From Populus alba (taxonomy: Eukaryota > Streptophyta > Magnoliopsida > Malpighiales > Salicaceae): a stretch of DNA of 64,000 bases. The stretch's first letter is position 1; each line of letters starts with the position of its first letter. The stretch is from the NCBI RefSeq assembly GCF_005239225.2, contig NC_133301.1:6349157-6413156 (forward strand). Direction: 5' to 3'. Of this stretch, positions 10,515 through 21,073 are shown piece by piece. The position numbers and the translations under genes were made by a program. Below the pieces are notes generated by a model. The model searched no databases. It was given only the letters and a program-made list of their open reading frames with translations, and was not told where the DNA came from.

Positions 10515-12647
10515 TTGCAGATTCAAAGAATGTCTGAAAATAACGAATCAGCGACACAAAACGTTGACGTAGCTTTCCAATTGCGATCCATAGGCCAGCA
10601 ACTTGAGCTGTTGTCTAGGACGTACAAGGATCTGAAAGATGAGGTGAATTCGATAAAGCAACAGAATAGTGGGGCTGACCGACGGGGAAATACAGTCCAT
10701 ATGGCGGCATGGAATGTCAGATCTGATTTTGAAGAGTTTGTTGATGAAAACGCAGATGGGGGTGAAGATGACTATGATTTTGCATCAGCTGGCCAAGGAA
10801 TCAGGTCTGGATCGAGCAGGGCTAGGAGGAATGTGAATTTCCGTGGCATGAGCACTTATGAAGATATGGATGGGGACTTGGACACCATTAAACTGAAAAT
10901 TCCTACTTTTCAAGGTAAAAACGATCCCGAGGCTTATTTGGAGTGGGAGAAAAAGGTAGATTGGATTTTTGATTGCCATAGCTATTCTGAACAGAAAAAG
11001 GTGAAATTGGTGATAATTGAGTTTATGGAGTATGCGTTGATTTGGTGGGATCAGATTGTGATCAGTAGGAGGAGGAATGGCGAGCGACCCGTTCAGACTT
11101 GGGGGGAGATGAAAGTCTTAATGAGGAGACGATTTGTGCCAAACCACTATTATAGAGACTTATATCTGAAGCTCCAAGGTCTGAATCAAGGTTATAAGAC
11201 AGTAGATGAATATCACAAAGAGATGGAGATAGCAATGATTCGGGCTAATGTTGTTGAGGATAGAGAAGCCACCATGGCTAGATTTCTTAATGGGTTGAAT
11301 CGGGACATTGCTAATGTGGTTGAGCTACAGCACTATGTGGAGCTAGAGGACATGGTTCACATGGCGACGAAGGTGGAGAGACAACTTAGGAGGGGGCATG
11401 CTCGGCCAGCGTTTAATTCGGGTTCGTCATCATCTTGGAAGCCGAATCTAAAGAGAGAGGGCACTGTCCGCCCAAGATCCTTTGGTCCTTCTAGAACTGA
11501 ACCACCAAAGGCTAAAGTTGATGTCCCTACTGATGCCAAAGGTAAATCTGAAACTCAACCTAAACGTACTCGTGATGTTAAATGTTTCAGGTGTCAGGGA
11601 CATGGACACTATGCTTTAGAGTGTCCAAACAAGAGAATCATGATGATTAGAGATAATGGTGATGTGGAATCTGAAAGTAACAGTTCTGATTGTGAAGGCA
11701 TGCCACCATTGGAGGATAGTGATGGGGATGAGTTAGCTTTACCGGTTGAGGAGTCCTTGGTTATAAGGCGAGCACTTCAGGTTCAGGTCAAAGAAGATGA
11801 TACTAATGAACAAAGGGAGAACATCTTCCATACGCGTTGTTACGTACAAAGAAAGGTGTGTGGTTTAATTATAGATAGTGGAAGCTGTGTTAATGTTTGT
11901 AGTGCCACCCTTGTTAGTAAACTGAATTTGTGTACTGCTAAGCATGCTAAACCATATAGATTGCAATGGCTGAATGATAGTGGTGAAGTGAAAGTGACTA
12001 AACAGGTTGTGGTTCCATTTTCGATTGAGAAATATGTTGATGAAGTTCTGTGCGACGTGGTACCAATGCAAGCAAGTCACATCTTGTTGGGGAGACCATG
12101 GCAATATGATAGGAAGGCAATTCATGATGGGGTTAAAAATAGGTATACCATTGTAAAAGATGGTAAAACCATCACTCTTGTACCTCTTACACCCAAACAG
12201 GTGTATGATGATCAAATAAAGCTAAAAAGTGAGCATGAGGCGATGGGGAGAGAAAATCAAGGTGAGGAAAAAGGGGAGAGAAGACCATCAGATTCGGCTA
12301 GAACCCAAACCACTACAACCCATTCGGCCACCCATCCAAACACAAGCAAATATTCGGCCAACACTCCAAACAAATCAAACCATTCGACCACAACTCAAAA
12401 ACACCCAAATCTGGTCGAGAGTGGAGGTAAGACAAGAGGAGTGAAGAAAGTCAGCAAGTGTGATGAGAATTGTGTGGAAAAACTAAAGAAACAACCCAAT
12501 TTTTATGCTAGAGAGGGTGAGGTCAGATCTGCATTTTTCACTAACAAGCCAATGATCTTACTTGTGTACAAAGAGGCTTACTTTAATACTAATGATCTTG
12601 ATCATATTGTGCCTAGTGTTGCTATTTCTTTTGTTGCAGGGATTTGA
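10515..12647 (+). CDS. Element X Gag-protease
   Basis: Gag forms the particle that packages element RNA, and the aspartic protease cleaves the polyprotein. The open frame is 710 codons; the ATG at about 10530 (MSENNE) is as likely a start as the one given. The retrotransposon gag domain is at about residues 125-290 ([20 protein letters not shown] onward). A CCHC zinc knuckle [14 protein letters not shown] is at about residue 358. The retroviral-type protease has the active-site motif [10 protein letters not shown] at about residue 453. The frame should continue into reverse transcriptase, but one extra T in a T-run near 12630, compared with element R, shifts it and ends the protein at 12647. 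The similarity to plant Ty3 elements is strong. Confidence 0.88.
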   Translation: MQIQRMSENNESATQNVDVAFQLRSIGQQLELLSRTYKDLKDEVNSIKQQNSGADRRGNTVHMAAWNVRSDFEEFVDENADGGEDDYDFASAGQGIRSGSSRARRNVNFRGMSTYEDMDGDLDTIKLKIPTFQGKNDPEAYLEWEKKVDWIFDCHSYSEQKKVKLVIIEFMEYALIWWDQIVISRRRNGERPVQTWGEMKVLMRRRFVPNHYYRDLYLKLQGLNQGYKTVDEYHKEMEIAMIRANVVEDREATMARFLNGLNRDIANVVELQHYVELEDMVHMATKVERQLRRGHARPAFNSGSSSSWKPNLKREGTVRPRSFGPSRTEPPKAKVDVPTDAKGKSETQPKRTRDVKCFRCQGHGHYALECPNKRIMMIRDNGDVESESNSSDCEGMPPLEDSDGDELALPVEESLVIRRALQVQVKEDDTNEQRENIFHTRCYVQRKVCGLIIDSGSCVNVCSATLVSKLNLCTAKHAKPYRLQWLNDSGEVKVTKQVVVPFSIEKYVDEVLCDVVPMQASHILLGRPWQYDRKAIHDGVKNRYTIVKDGKTITLVPLTPKQVYDDQIKLKSEHEAMGRENQGEEKGERRPSDSARTQTTTTHSATHPNTSKYSANTPNKSNHSTTTQKHPNLVESGGKTRGVKKVSKCDENCVEKLKKQPNFYAREGEVRSAFFTNKPMILLVYKEAYFNTNDLDHIVPSVAISFVAGI

Positions 12648-13416
12648 TGATGTGTTCCCCGACGATACTCCTAGCGGATTACCACCATTGAGGGGGATAG
12701 AGCATCAGATTGATTTCGTACCCGGAGCTTCAATTCCTAACCGACCAGCTTATAGAAGCAATCCCGAGGAGACGAAGGAGCTTCAAAGGAAAGTTGATGA
12801 GCTGATGAAAAAGGGCTACATTCGTGAGAGTATGAGCCCGTGTACTGTACCCGTGCTACTTGTGCCAAAGAAGGATGGAACATGGAGGATGTGTGTTGAT
12901 TGCCGAGCCATCAACAACATAACGGTAAAGTATAGACATCCCATCCCTAGGCTTGATGACATGTTAGATGAGTTACATGGATCCTGTATTTTCTCTAAAA
13001 TTGACTTGAAAAGTGGGTACCATCAAATTAGGATGAAAGAAGGTGATGAGTGGAAAACAACATTTAAGACTAAGCATGGTTTGTATGAATGGTTAGTAAT
13101 GTCGTTTGGACTTACAAATGCACCTAGTACGTTTATGCGTTTAATGAATCATGTGTTGCGTGCATTCATAGGTAAGTTTGTGGTTGTGTATTTTGATGAC
13201 ATTTTGATATATAGCAAGAACTTAACTGAGCATCTTGATCATTTGCGTAATGTACTTAGTGTGTTGCGTAGTGAGAAATTGTATGCTAATCTTAAAAAGT
13301 GTGCCTTTTGCATGGAGAAAATTGTGTTTCTTGGCTATGTTGTAACTGCACAGGGTATCGAGATGGATGAGGAGAAATTAAGGCCATCCGGGATTGGCCT
13401 ACACCCAAATCGGTAA
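12562..13416 (+). CDS. Element X reverse transcriptase, main part
   Basis: RNA-dependent DNA polymerase that copies element RNA into cDNA. It is recognisable from about 12643 ([18 protein letters not shown]). The finger and palm blocks follow in order: [20 protein letters not shown] near 12850, [14 protein letters not shown] near 12990, [10 protein letters not shown] near 13110, and the catalytic YFDD near 13190. The first part of the open frame (12562-12640) is not native protein but the wrong frame of the preceding region. A missing G near 13375 relative to R shifts the frame again and truncates the protein before the connection domain. Confidence 0.85.
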   Translation: MCTKRLTLILMILIILCLVLLFLLLQGFDDVFPDDTPSGLPPLRGIEHQIDFVPGASIPNRPAYRSNPEETKELQRKVDELMKKGYIRESMSPCTVPVLLVPKKDGTWRMCVDCRAINNITVKYRHPIPRLDDMLDELHGSCIFSKIDLKSGYHQIRMKEGDEWKTTFKTKHGLYEWLVMSFGLTNAPSTFMRLMNHVLRAFIGKFVVVYFDDILIYSKNLTEHLDHLRNVLSVLRSEKLYANLKKCAFCMEKIVFLGYVVTAQGIEMDEEKLRPSGIGLHPNR

Positions 13417-13463
13417 GTGAGGTAAGGAGTTTTCATGGGTTAGCTAGTTTTTACAGGCGTTTT

Positions 13464-14144
13464 GTGAAAGATTTCAGCACAATAGTTGCGCCCTTGAATG
13501 AAGTTGTTAAAAAGTCAGTTGGGTTTAGATGGGGGGAGGAACAAGAGTTGGCATTTGTTTTTTTGAAAGAGAAATTATGTTCTGCACCTGTTTTGGGTTT
13601 ACCTGACTTTACAAAAGCATTTGAAATAGAATGTGATGCGTCTGGAATAGGAATAGGTGCTGTTTTGATGCAGGATCGGAGACCTATTGCGTATTTCAGT
13701 GAGAAGTTAAGTGGAGCGACCTTGAACTATCCCACTTACGACAAAGAACTCTATGCTTTGGTAAGAGCACTTGAGACATGGCAACATTACTTGTGGCCAA
13801 AAGAGTTCGTAATCCATTCGGATCATGAGTCCTTGAAACATCTAAAAGGACAAGGTAAGTTGAATAGGAGGCATGCAAAATGGGTTGAATTCATTGAAAC
13901 TTTTCCTTATGTAATCAAGTATAAGCAAGGGAAAGAGAACATCGTAGCTGATGCACTCTCGCGCAGGTATGTTCTTTTACACACCATGAATACTAGATTG
14001 TTAGGTTTTGAATATGTGAAGGAATTGTATGATAATGATTCTGACTTTGCTGAGATTTATAATGCATGTGGACATTCGGCTTTCGGTAAGTTTTATTTGA
14101 TGGATGGTTATTTGTTCAAAGAAAATAGATTGTGTTTCTGCTAG
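13464..14144 (+). CDS. Element X RNase H and connection region
   Basis: This continues the reverse transcriptase ([15 protein letters not shown]), followed by the RNase H domain that removes the RNA strand of the hybrid. It begins [18 protein letters not shown] with the first catalytic Asp. It includes [20 protein letters not shown], then [11 protein letters not shown], and ends at [11 protein letters not shown] 2-base deletion near 14135 relative to R shifts the frame ahead of the integrase zinc region. The true upstream start is lost to the frameshift near 13375, so the listed start is only the first in-frame Met. Confidence 0.82.
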   Translation: MKDFSTIVAPLNEVVKKSVGFRWGEEQELAFVFLKEKLCSAPVLGLPDFTKAFEIECDASGIGIGAVLMQDRRPIAYFSEKLSGATLNYPTYDKELYALVRALETWQHYLWPKEFVIHSDHESLKHLKGQGKLNRRHAKWVEFIETFPYVIKYKQGKENIVADALSRRYVLLHTMNTRLLGFEYVKELYDNDSDFAEIYNACGHSAFGKFYLMDGYLFKENRLCFC

Positions 14145-15192
14145 TTCTTTGCGTGAATTGCTTGTTCATGAAGCACATGGGGGTGGTTTAATGGGTCACT
14201 TTGGGGTTGCGAAAACCTTGGATGTATTGCATGAGCATTTCTATTGGCCAAAGATGAAAAGAGATGTGCAACGAATTTGTGAACAGTGCATTGCTTATAG
14301 AAAGGCAAAATCTAGAGTACAACCGCATGGACTATATACACCACTACCTGTGCCTACTGAACCTTGGGTAGATATCTCTATGGACTTTGTTTTAGGTTTA
14401 CCTAGGTCAAAGAAAGGTAGAGACTCTCTCTTTGTTGTGGTAGATAGGTTTTCTAAAATGGCGCATTTCATTGCATGCCATAAAACAGATGATGTATCTC
14501 ATATCGCAGACTTGTTCTTTAGAGAGATTGTATGTTTTCATGGCATTCCTAAGAGTATAGTGTCAGATCGTGATGTTAAGTTCCTTAGTTACTTTTGGAA
14601 GACCTTATGGGGAAAGTTGGGAACTAAACTCTTATTTTCAACAACATGCCATCCTCAAACAGATGGACAAACTGAGGTAGTGAATAGAACATTATCCCAA
14701 CTTTTACGTGCTGTAATTCAAAAGAATTTGAAAAGTTGGGAAGAATGTTTGCCTTTTGTTGAGTTTGCTTATAATAGAACTGTGCATTCAACTACTACTT
14801 TTTCTCCTTTTGAAATTGTTTATGGTTTTAATCCACTAACTCCTATGGACTTAATTCCTTTACCTTTTGAAGAAAGGGTAAGTTTAGATGGTGAAAAGAA
14901 GGCAAAGATGGTGAGAGAACTCCATGAGGGAGTTCGTCTACAAATAGAGAAAAAGAACAGACTTTACACTTCTAAAGCAAATAAGGGATGTAAACTGGTT
15001 GTTTTCCAACCCGGTGATTGGGTATGGGTGCACATACGTAAGGAACGATTTCCTAACCAAAGGAAATCAAAATTACAGCCTCGTGGTGATGGTCCTTTTC
15101 AGGTTTTAGAGAGAATCAATGACAACGCATACAAAATTGACCTTCCAGGTGAGTATAGTGTTAGTGCTACCTTTAATGTTTTTTTTTGGTAA
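14104..15192 (+). CDS. Element X integrase, cut by a LINE in its C-terminus
   Basis: Integrase inserts the cDNA into the host genome. An HHCC zinc region is encoded at about 14160-14310 ([15 protein letters not shown] through [10 protein letters not shown]). The catalytic core has D in [11 protein letters not shown] (near 14371), D in [10 protein letters not shown] (near 14565) and E in [12 protein letters not shown] (near 14655), so the DDE triad is intact. The C-terminal beta-barrel region ([20 protein letters not shown]) follows. At 15181 a LINE insertion replaces the tail with a few foreign codons and a stop. The tail resumes at 15912. Confidence 0.85.
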   Translation: MVICSKKIDCVSASSLRELLVHEAHGGGLMGHFGVAKTLDVLHEHFYWPKMKRDVQRICEQCIAYRKAKSRVQPHGLYTPLPVPTEPWVDISMDFVLGLPRSKKGRDSLFVVVDRFSKMAHFIACHKTDDVSHIADLFFREIVCFHGIPKSIVSDRDVKFLSYFWKTLWGKLGTKLLFSTTCHPQTDGQTEVVNRTLSQLLRAVIQKNLKSWEECLPFVEFAYNRTVHSTTTFSPFEIVYGFNPLTPMDLIPLPFEERVSLDGEKKAKMVRELHEGVRLQIEKKNRLYTSKANKGCKLVVFQPGDWVWVHIRKERFPNQRKSKLQPRGDGPFQVLERINDNAYKIDLPGEYSVSATFNVFFW

Positions 15193-15911
15193 GCTGACTT
15201 ATGTATTAAAAGAAAATGAGACAAAGAATATAATGGGCATACCCAAGATTTACAATGAGGACAGAAACGAAAACCAACAAATGGCTACAGGCTAGCCACA
15301 ACAAAACAAAAACTTGGACCAACTAGATATGCTAGGGGAACAAAAACAACCAGCTAAACATCAAATTAAGAGTCCATGTTATTGACCCTCCAAAGTCTTT
15401 GGATCCTTATGTTTTCATCTGTTTGTTGAACATTCCTTATCAAAACAAGCTTATCGCGAATGATACATTCGATTTGATCAAAAACCAAATTCGAAGCTTT
15501 AGACACATCTGCAAAGATCCTTGCATTCCGTTCTTGCCAGATACAATACACTGTAGCTGCGAAACCCAGTTTACGAGAAAAGTTGACTAAACTTTTTCCA
15601 TGCCAAGAGACAGTGGCCAATCGAATCCATTCATCCAAGCTTTTTGTCATTCTTGGAATGTCGCATCTATCACAAACATTCCACCATAATGCTTTCGCAA
15701 AGGAGCATTCAAAGAACAAGTGGTTGTGATCTTCATTATTGCAGAGACAGAGTGAGCACCTATTGGGACCATGAATACCAAACCGATGAAGTCTATCCTG
15801 CGTTGAGAGTTTCCGTTGGATAGCCACCCAAAGAAGAAATGCATGTCTTGGGACAGCATTCTTGAACCACACGATGTCATGCCAATCAACCATTTGATGA
15901 TGAATTCTTAG
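15181..15911 (-). mobile_element. 5'-truncated L1-type LINE fragment with 16-bp TSD
   Basis: The left edge TTTTTTTGGTAAGCTGAC is the reverse complement of a LINE 3' end with its A-tail. The target duplication TGCTACCTTTAATGTT is at 15165-15180 and 15912-15927. The four bases TTAG before each copy also match, so the 5' junction may have used microhomology. The sequence is nearly identical to 17199-17930 of the longer LINE, with only a handful of substitutions seen. It encodes only the extreme C-terminal zf-RVT region (frame on the minus strand ending at 15366; CSLCLCNNEDHNHLFFEC). Confidence 0.88.
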
Positions 15912-15939
15912 TGCTACCTTTAATGTTGCTGATCTTACT

Positions 15940-16215
15940 TTGTTTGACACAGATTTTGATTCGAGGTCGAATCCTTTCGAGGAGAGAGGGGATGATGCGG
16001 ACCAGCCCAGAAACACCATCAAGGACCCATTACATGTTCCAAATGGACCAATGACTCGGTCCAAGACAAAGACATTGAAAGACGCATTGAATGCATTGGT
16101 TTTGAAGGTTTCCACCAAGTCAGAATTGGAAGGTCCATTGGAGTATCAAGAGGAGATCCTAGTACATCTTATCTATGTGCAAGAGGGGTCCAATACAACC
16201 TTATTTGGGCCATGA
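15940..16215 (+). CDS. Element X integrase tail, encoded mostly by the 3' LTR
   Basis: This continues pol after the LINE (ADLTLFDTDFDSRSNPFEER), crosses the purine tract, enters the 3' LTR at 15993 and ends at a stop at 16213-16215. The tail contains DPLHVPNGPMTRSKTK followed by a predicted helical, charged stretch. No chromodomain is seen. An integrase tail that runs into the LTR is a known feature of CRM-type chromoviruses; assigning X to that group is an inference. It is separated from the rest of pol by the LINE. Confidence 0.72.
   Translation: MFDTDFDSRSNPFEERGDDADQPRNTIKDPLHVPNGPMTRSKTKTLKDALNALVLKVSTKSELEGPLEYQEEILVHLIYVQEGSNTTLFGP
15979..15992 (+). other. Element X polypurine tract
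   Basis: The 14-base purine run GAGGAGAGAGGGGA lies directly before the 3' LTR. It is the expected primer for plus-strand DNA synthesis. The same run appears in reverse complement in element R at 33517-33530. Confidence 0.75.
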
Positions 16216-16724
16216 GATAAGGGCTTTATTTTATTTTGTTAGCAACCCAAGGCTTGTTTGGGCTTAATTCATACTTTGTCTTAAGTTAGGATCCAAGGCT
16301 TGTTTTGGATTAAGTTATGGGCTTTTCATTTTAGGGTTATGGGCTTTTCATTTTAGGGTTTTGGGCCAGTTTTGAGTGGACCTCATATAAGTCCACATAA
16401 AGGGTCCATTAGGGTTAACTTTTCAAGAACTATTTAAACTCATGTAGGCCAAAATTTCGGCAGCTTTGATGATTATTATTCTGAATTTTTCAGTTTTAAC
16501 GTGTGAGAGTGATTCTTGCATTCTTCAGTTCTTGAACGGACTGAATCTGACTTATCGAAGATTAACTGGCTTCGTGGCGTCATTCTACTCATTCCAATAG
16601 TGTTGGTGCCTTGGGGCAGGTTTCCATTGTGTCGCACTCATATCAGACCTATTTCGGCTTTCCGGGATCAGATCTCAATCTTGATTGTGGGTTGCGTGAC
16701 CACGGGATAACGAGGTTCGCATCA
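15993..16724 (+). repeat. Element X 3' LTR (732 bp)
   Basis: It is a complete LTR from TGATGCGGACC to GGTTCGCATCA. The uninterrupted length equals the 5' LTR after subtracting Z1 and its duplicated target. Differences from the 5' LTR include CACGGGATAACG in place of CACGTGATCACG near the 3' end. Confidence 0.88.
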
Positions 16725-16729
16725 GAATG

Positions 16730-17198
16730 GTATGAGTATTCTGAAGAAAAGACGTGCAAGGTGGCAGCACTTGAGTTTACAGATTATGCTCTTTTATGGT
16801 GGGAAAACGTAAAGATTCAGAGGAGAAGGGATGGAGAGGAGGAGATTACAACATGGGCAACTATGAAAAGAGTGATGAAGAAGAGATTTGTCCCTGATTA
16901 CTATAAACAGGAGCTATACATCAGACTTCAGATTTTGCGACAAGGATCTTTGAGTGTGGAAGAGTATGTGAAAGAGTTTGAGCTGCTGCTGATTCGATGT
17001 GAATTGATGGAACCTTAAGAGCAAACAATAGCTAGATTTCTTGGAGGGTTGAGGAAGGATATAGCTAATGTTGTTGAGTTACAACTGTACATCTTCCTTA
17101 ATGAAGTTATAAAGCTTGCAACCCGAGTAGAGAGGCAGCAGAGATGAGGAGGTGTCCGAACTATTGTAACTACGTCAAGCGCAACAAGGGCTGTTTCT
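16730..17198 (+). pseudogene. Element Y gag, middle part
   Basis: This is the continuation of Y gag after X. It reads EWYEYSEEKTCKVAALEFTD, then ALLWWENVKIQRRRDGEEEI, and MKKRFVPDYYKQELYIRLQ, the core of the retrotransposon gag domain. An in-frame stop follows LIRCELMEP at 17016-17018, and homology continues with [17 protein letters not shown]. The stretch is cut at 17198 by the LINE and resumes at 21607. Confidence 0.75.
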
Positions 17199-17383
17199 TT
17201 TTTTTGGTAAGCTGACTTATGTATTAAAAGAAAATGATACAAAGAATATAATGGGCATACCCAAGATTTACAATGAGGACAGAAACGAAAACCAACAAAT
17301 GGCTACAGGCTAGCCACAACAAAACAAAAACTTGGACCAACTAGATATGCTAGGGGTACAAAAACAACCAGCTAAACATCAAA

Positions 17384-18829
17384 TTAAGAGTCCATGTTAT
17401 TGACCCTCCAAAGTCTTTGGATCCTTATGTTTTCATCTGTTTGTTGAACATTCCTCATCAAAACAAGCTTATCGCGAATGATACATTCGATTTGATCAAA
17501 AACCAAATTCGAAGCTTTAGACACATCTGCAAAGATCCTTGCATTCCGTTCTTGCCAGATACAATACACTGTAGCTGCGAAACCCAGTTTACGAGAAAAG
17601 TTGACGAAACTTTTTCCATGCCAAGAGACAGTGGCCAATCGAATCCATTCATCCAAGCTTTTTGTCATTCTTGGAATGTCGCATCTATCACAAACATTCC
17701 ACCATAATGCTTTCGCAAAGGAGCATTCAAAGAACAAGTGGTTGTGATCTTCATTATTGCAGAGACAGAGTGAGCACCTATTGGGACCATGAATACCAAA
17801 CCGATGAAGTCTATCCTGCGTTGAGAGTTTCCGTTGGATAGCCACCCAAAGAAGAAATGCATGTCTTGGGACAGCATTCTTGAACCACACGATGTCATGC
17901 CAATCAACCATTTGATGATGAATTCTTAGTTGTTCCCAAGCTACTTTGACTGAGAAACTCTGATTTGGCGAATCCAACCAAACAATCTCATCCTTTTGCC
18001 CCTTAGGAGTAGAGGTGGAAGGAATAGCTTCTAAAATGGGGTGCCAGCCAATAGCATGAGTGATAGGAATTCTCCATTCTAAGTTATTAATCAGCACGTT
18101 CACTCTCGCGTTGTGTTCCATACCTGAATCATAGATGAAACGTTCACCGTAGGTATCAGCGAGCGGGCTGTGAGGATGCCAATTGTCAAACCATAGAGAG
18201 GTTGTCATTCCATCTCCGATGACGTGCTTCATCTTCGGCCATGCTAAGGATCTGAGCTTTAGAATCTTTCCCCAAGCCCAAGAGCAGCTTCCTGGCGCCT
18301 TGATTGTCCAGAAATTCCTACCTCGCAAGAGATTGGATCTGATCCAAGTAGACCAGATTGAGCCATCTGAGTCATTGCACAAGTTCCAAATATGTTTCAA
18401 CAAGGCAATCTTGTTCCATTCTGCTATCCTTTTTATGCCTAGCCCCCCCTCCTTTTTTGGAAGACATACCTGATCCCAAGCCACTTTAGCCCTGGTAGTG
18501 CTCATATCTGAACCTGACCAAAGAAAGGATCTCATAATTTGCTCAACATTTTTCACTACTTCCCCAGGTAATAGGAATAGAGATGCCCAATAGACCTGGA
18601 TGGAGAATAAGACTGAGTTAATCAGTTGTACTCGCCCTGCGAAAGAGAGTGTTCTACAGGTCCAATGTCGAACTTTGGCGGTAATTCGATCCACGAGGCC
18701 CTTACAATTAACAGCCTTTAGTCTGGACGAGATAAGAGGCACTCCCAAATATTTCATAGGAAGCTCCCCCTCTCTAAACCCAAGAATACTGATAATCTGT
18801 TCCCTCTCAGCTCCTAACGAACCGCTCAA
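17384..18829 (-). CDS. LINE ORF2, C-terminal part (post-RT and zf-RVT)
   Basis: 481 codons following the reverse transcriptase. Typical plant L1 blocks are present: LPMKYLGVPLISSRLKAVNC near the start, LSFAGRVQLINSVLFSIQVY, LPKKEGGLGIKRIAEWN, and a zf-RVT region (VAWEQLRIHHQMVDWHDIVW through CSLCLCNNEDHNHLFFEC) near residues 290-375. The listed Met is artificial. The frame really continues from the reverse transcriptase, but a frameshift near 18870 separates them. Role: the C-terminal domain of the LINE polymerase protein. Confidence 0.85.
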   Translation of the reverse strand: MSGSLGAEREQIISILGFREGELPMKYLGVPLISSRLKAVNCKGLVDRITAKVRHWTCRTLSFAGRVQLINSVLFSIQVYWASLFLLPGEVVKNVEQIMRSFLWSGSDMSTTRAKVAWDQVCLPKKEGGLGIKRIAEWNKIALLKHIWNLCNDSDGSIWSTWIRSNLLRGRNFWTIKAPGSCSWAWGKILKLRSLAWPKMKHVIGDGMTTSLWFDNWHPHSPLADTYGERFIYDSGMEHNARVNVLINNLEWRIPITHAIGWHPILEAIPSTSTPKGQKDEIVWLDSPNQSFSVKVAWEQLRIHHQMVDWHDIVWFKNAVPRHAFLLWVAIQRKLSTQDRLHRFGIHGPNRCSLCLCNNEDHNHLFFECSFAKALWWNVCDRCDIPRMTKSLDEWIRLATVSWHGKSFVNFSRKLGFAATVYCIWQERNARIFADVSKASNLVFDQIECIIRDKLVLMRNVQQTDENIRIQRLWRVNNMDS

Positions 18830-18836
18830 GAAGATG

Positions 18837-20549
18837 TCACTTTTGTTTGGATTTGGATATAGACCTGATAGAACCTGAAACTCTGTGAGTACATTTTTTG
18901 ATCATACGGATTGAATGTACATCCCCTTTGCTGAATATCATCAAGTCGTCGGCAAAGCAAAGATGAGAAATTCTGTCCTTCTTGCATCTCGAGTGGAACT
19001 TGAAGTTTTGGTTGGCACTCATATTGCAGAACAGCCCTGACAGGATTTCCATGCATAGGACAAACAAATATGGAGATAATGGATCACCTTGTCTCAGCCC
19101 TCTCCCCCCTTGGAAGTAACCCGCAAGTTCACCGTTGACGTTGATTGAGAATTGACATGATGTAACACAAACCATGATCCAATCAATGACTGTTCTAGGG
19201 AATCCCATTTTTATCAACGTAGCATCAACGAAATCCCACCGAACAGAGTCATAAGCCTTCATCAGGTCTACTTTCATAGCACAACGAGCAGGACCCGTAG
19301 TTGTGTGATAGCCTTTCATTAGCTCCTGAGACAAAAGAATATTGTCGCTGATTCTCCGTCCAGAGATAAAAGCTGTTTGATACGGACCTACTAAGGATGG
19401 TAAAACAACTTTCATTCTCCCAGCTAGAATCTTCGCGATGCATTTGTATACTGTATTGCAGCAAGATATAGGACGAAAATCTGTCAACCTCGTAGGATTA
19501 GCAATTTTAGGGATAAGGGAAATGGACGTAGCATTCATTTCTTTAAGCATTCTACGAGTCTGGAAGAAGGAGCTAACAGCGTTGATTACATCTTCCCCCA
19601 CTATGTGCCACATTCTTTTGAAGAAACCTGCGTTGAAGCCATCTGGACCAGGAGCTTTGTTGTTTTTCAAACTAAACATAGCATGCTTAATCTCCTCTCT
19701 TGTGACATCTTGTGCTAGTACATGCTGTTGAGTTGCCGACAATTTGTAAATAATTGCCGATTGCATCACTTCCTCGTTCAGGACCCTAGGCATCTGTTTC
19801 ACTCCCAATACACGCTGGAAGTATGCAATTACTTCTGATTTGACTGCCTCGTGTCCTTCAACGACTTCTCCATCCTCCCTTGTAACCGAGAGAAGCTTAT
19901 TTCTATTCTGTCTACCGTTTACTGATTTGTGAAAGTAGCTAGTATTCTGATCCCCCAAGCTAAGCCATTGTATCCTTGCCTTTTGTCTGAAAAAACACTC
20001 TTCCGCCCTGACAGTAGAAGCATAGTTACGAACAGCATCTCTTTCTCGCATACGCAATGTTGGATCCTCAGGCGCTGTATGCAGAGCTTGTTGAGCCCTA
20101 TCCATGTGATCTTTTGCATCTTTGACTCTATCGGAAATATTGGAGAAGTGAGTCTTATTGAAATGTTTAAGTTCCTGCTTTAGCTTCCTTAGTTTGCAAC
20201 ACAGTTGATACATTGGACACCCTCCTGAATGCTGATCCCATACTTTCTTCACCAAGGGCATGAACTCGTCATGATCCATCCACATATCGAAGAATCTGAA
20301 TGGTTTCTTTATGTTCTGAACATTGCCAGTGACTTTTACCACCATGGGAGAATGATCTGACATACCAGCAGGCAAGAATCTCGCTTCCGACAATGGGAAG
20401 CGCATATTCCACTTCTCATTCACAAGCACTCTATCTAGTTTCCGCATAATCATATTCTCAGGACATTGGTTCGTCCAAGTATAATGCATACCTGAATACC
20501 GAAGATCATCCACTTTCGCTTCACGTATACATGTTTCCAATCTGTCCAT
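18837..20549 (-). CDS. LINE ORF2, endonuclease end and reverse transcriptase
   Basis: 570 codons. Residues 1-75 are the C-terminal part of an exonuclease-endonuclease-phosphatase fold (YTWTNQCP...RKLDRVLVNEKW and GMSDHSPMVV, with the conserved SDH). Reverse transcriptase begins near residue 295 (NKAPGPDGFNAGFFKRMW). It continues with FRPISCCNTVYKCIAKILAG, KVDLMKAYDSVRWDF, RGLRQGDPLSPYLFVLCME and the catalytic FADD at about residue 537. The frame is lost soon after FADDLMIFSKGD, near 18870. Confidence 0.88.
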   Translation of the reverse strand: MDRLETCIREAKVDDLRYSGMHYTWTNQCPENMIMRKLDRVLVNEKWNMRFPLSEARFLPAGMSDHSPMVVKVTGNVQNIKKPFRFFDMWMDHDEFMPLVKKVWDQHSGGCPMYQLCCKLRKLKQELKHFNKTHFSNISDRVKDAKDHMDRAQQALHTAPEDPTLRMRERDAVRNYASTVRAEECFFRQKARIQWLSLGDQNTSYFHKSVNGRQNRNKLLSVTREDGEVVEGHEAVKSEVIAYFQRVLGVKQMPRVLNEEVMQSAIIYKLSATQQHVLAQDVTREEIKHAMFSLKNNKAPGPDGFNAGFFKRMWHIVGEDVINAVSSFFQTRRMLKEMNATSISLIPKIANPTRLTDFRPISCCNTVYKCIAKILAGRMKVVLPSLVGPYQTAFISGRRISDNILLSQELMKGYHTTTGPARCAMKVDLMKAYDSVRWDFVDATLIKMGFPRTVIDWIMVCVTSCQFSINVNGELAGYFQGGRGLRQGDPLSPYLFVLCMEILSGLFCNMSANQNFKFHSRCKKDRISHLCFADDLMIFSKGDVHSIRMIKKCTHRVSGSIRSISKSKQK

Positions 20550-20605
20550 ATGACCAGCCCACGTAGAAGACCCCCCCTAACCTCTCTGACTGGTTGCGGA
20601 TAGCA

Positions 20606-20941
20606 TTAAAGTCGCCCATAAGAATCCATGGGGTTGGACTCCCATCCATCACTACGACTCACAATATCAGACCATAAAGCCTCACGTACAGATGCATTAT
20701 TGTCTCCGTAAATGATTGAAGTATTAAAACAGATATTGGTAGCTAATATCATGACAGAAACATGGATAGCCTGGTCTGACATTCCCAGAACATCCACCTT
20801 CACCAAATCAGCATTCCAACAAACCCAAATACGACCACGACAAGAGAAATCATAATTATACAAGAATGACCAATTACGCAGAAGAAGTTGCGAAACATTA
20901 TCTTTATTCCTGTCTCTAACCCGAGTTTTCAACCAAACCAA
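20606..20941 (-). CDS. LINE ORF2, endonuclease N-terminal part
   Basis: 111 codons encoding the start of the L1 endonuclease (WLKTRVRDRNKDNVSQLLLR, GRIWVCWNADLVKVDVLG and IIYGDNNASVREALWSDI). Homology continues beyond this frame toward the expected GDFNAI motif, read in another frame near 20600-20615. A small indel and a substitution-rich stretch separate it from the next ORF2 segment. The endonuclease nicks the target and supplies the primer for reverse transcription. Confidence 0.78.
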   Translation of the reverse strand: MVWLKTRVRDRNKDNVSQLLLRNWSFLYNYDFSCRGRIWVCWNADLVKVDVLGMSDQAIHVSVMILATNICFNTSIIYGDNNASVREALWSDIVSRSDGWESNPMDSYGRL

Positions 20942-21073
20942 AAAAAACCATCCTCTCTTGATGGATGAGCTGACGCAGTTCTGAATGCTTTATGGGATCA
21001 TTCAAACCTCTAACATTCCAACATCCAATAATCATAGGGAAATAGAGAGGAGTACCAAACATCAACACACGGA

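Larger units (their letters stand above)
7679..16724 (+). mobile_element. Element X: Ty3/gypsy retrotransposon (CRM-like), TSD GAATG
   Basis: X is bounded by TGATGCGGACC and GGTTCGCATCA and flanked by GAATG at 7674-7678 and 16725-16729. Once the Z1 insertion is subtracted, both LTRs are exactly 732 bp, with about a dozen differences by eye. It has an initiator-Met primer site, a long leader, gag-protease, reverse transcriptase, RNase H, integrase and a purine tract. Pol ends inside the 3' LTR and no chromodomain is seen. It is disabled by small frameshifts near 12630, 13375 and 14135 and by a LINE inserted in the integrase tail. Confidence 0.92.

Noticed and set aside
10400..10515. Possible leader intron ending TTTTGCAG before X gag
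   Set aside because: An AG at this point fits an acceptor, but no convincing donor and no spliced copy is visible here, so it is not listed as a feature.
12615..12645. Splice-acceptor-like TTTCTTTTGTTGCAG before the X reverse transcriptase
   Set aside because: Element R reads through the same stretch as ordinary codons (LLQGFDDV), so a one-base T-run insertion explains the frame change better than an intron.
15366..16118. Minus-strand 250-codon frame spanning the LINE edge and the X pol tail
   Set aside because: Only its LINE part is meaningful. The first part is the antisense of the X integrase tail and LTR, joined by the insertion junction.
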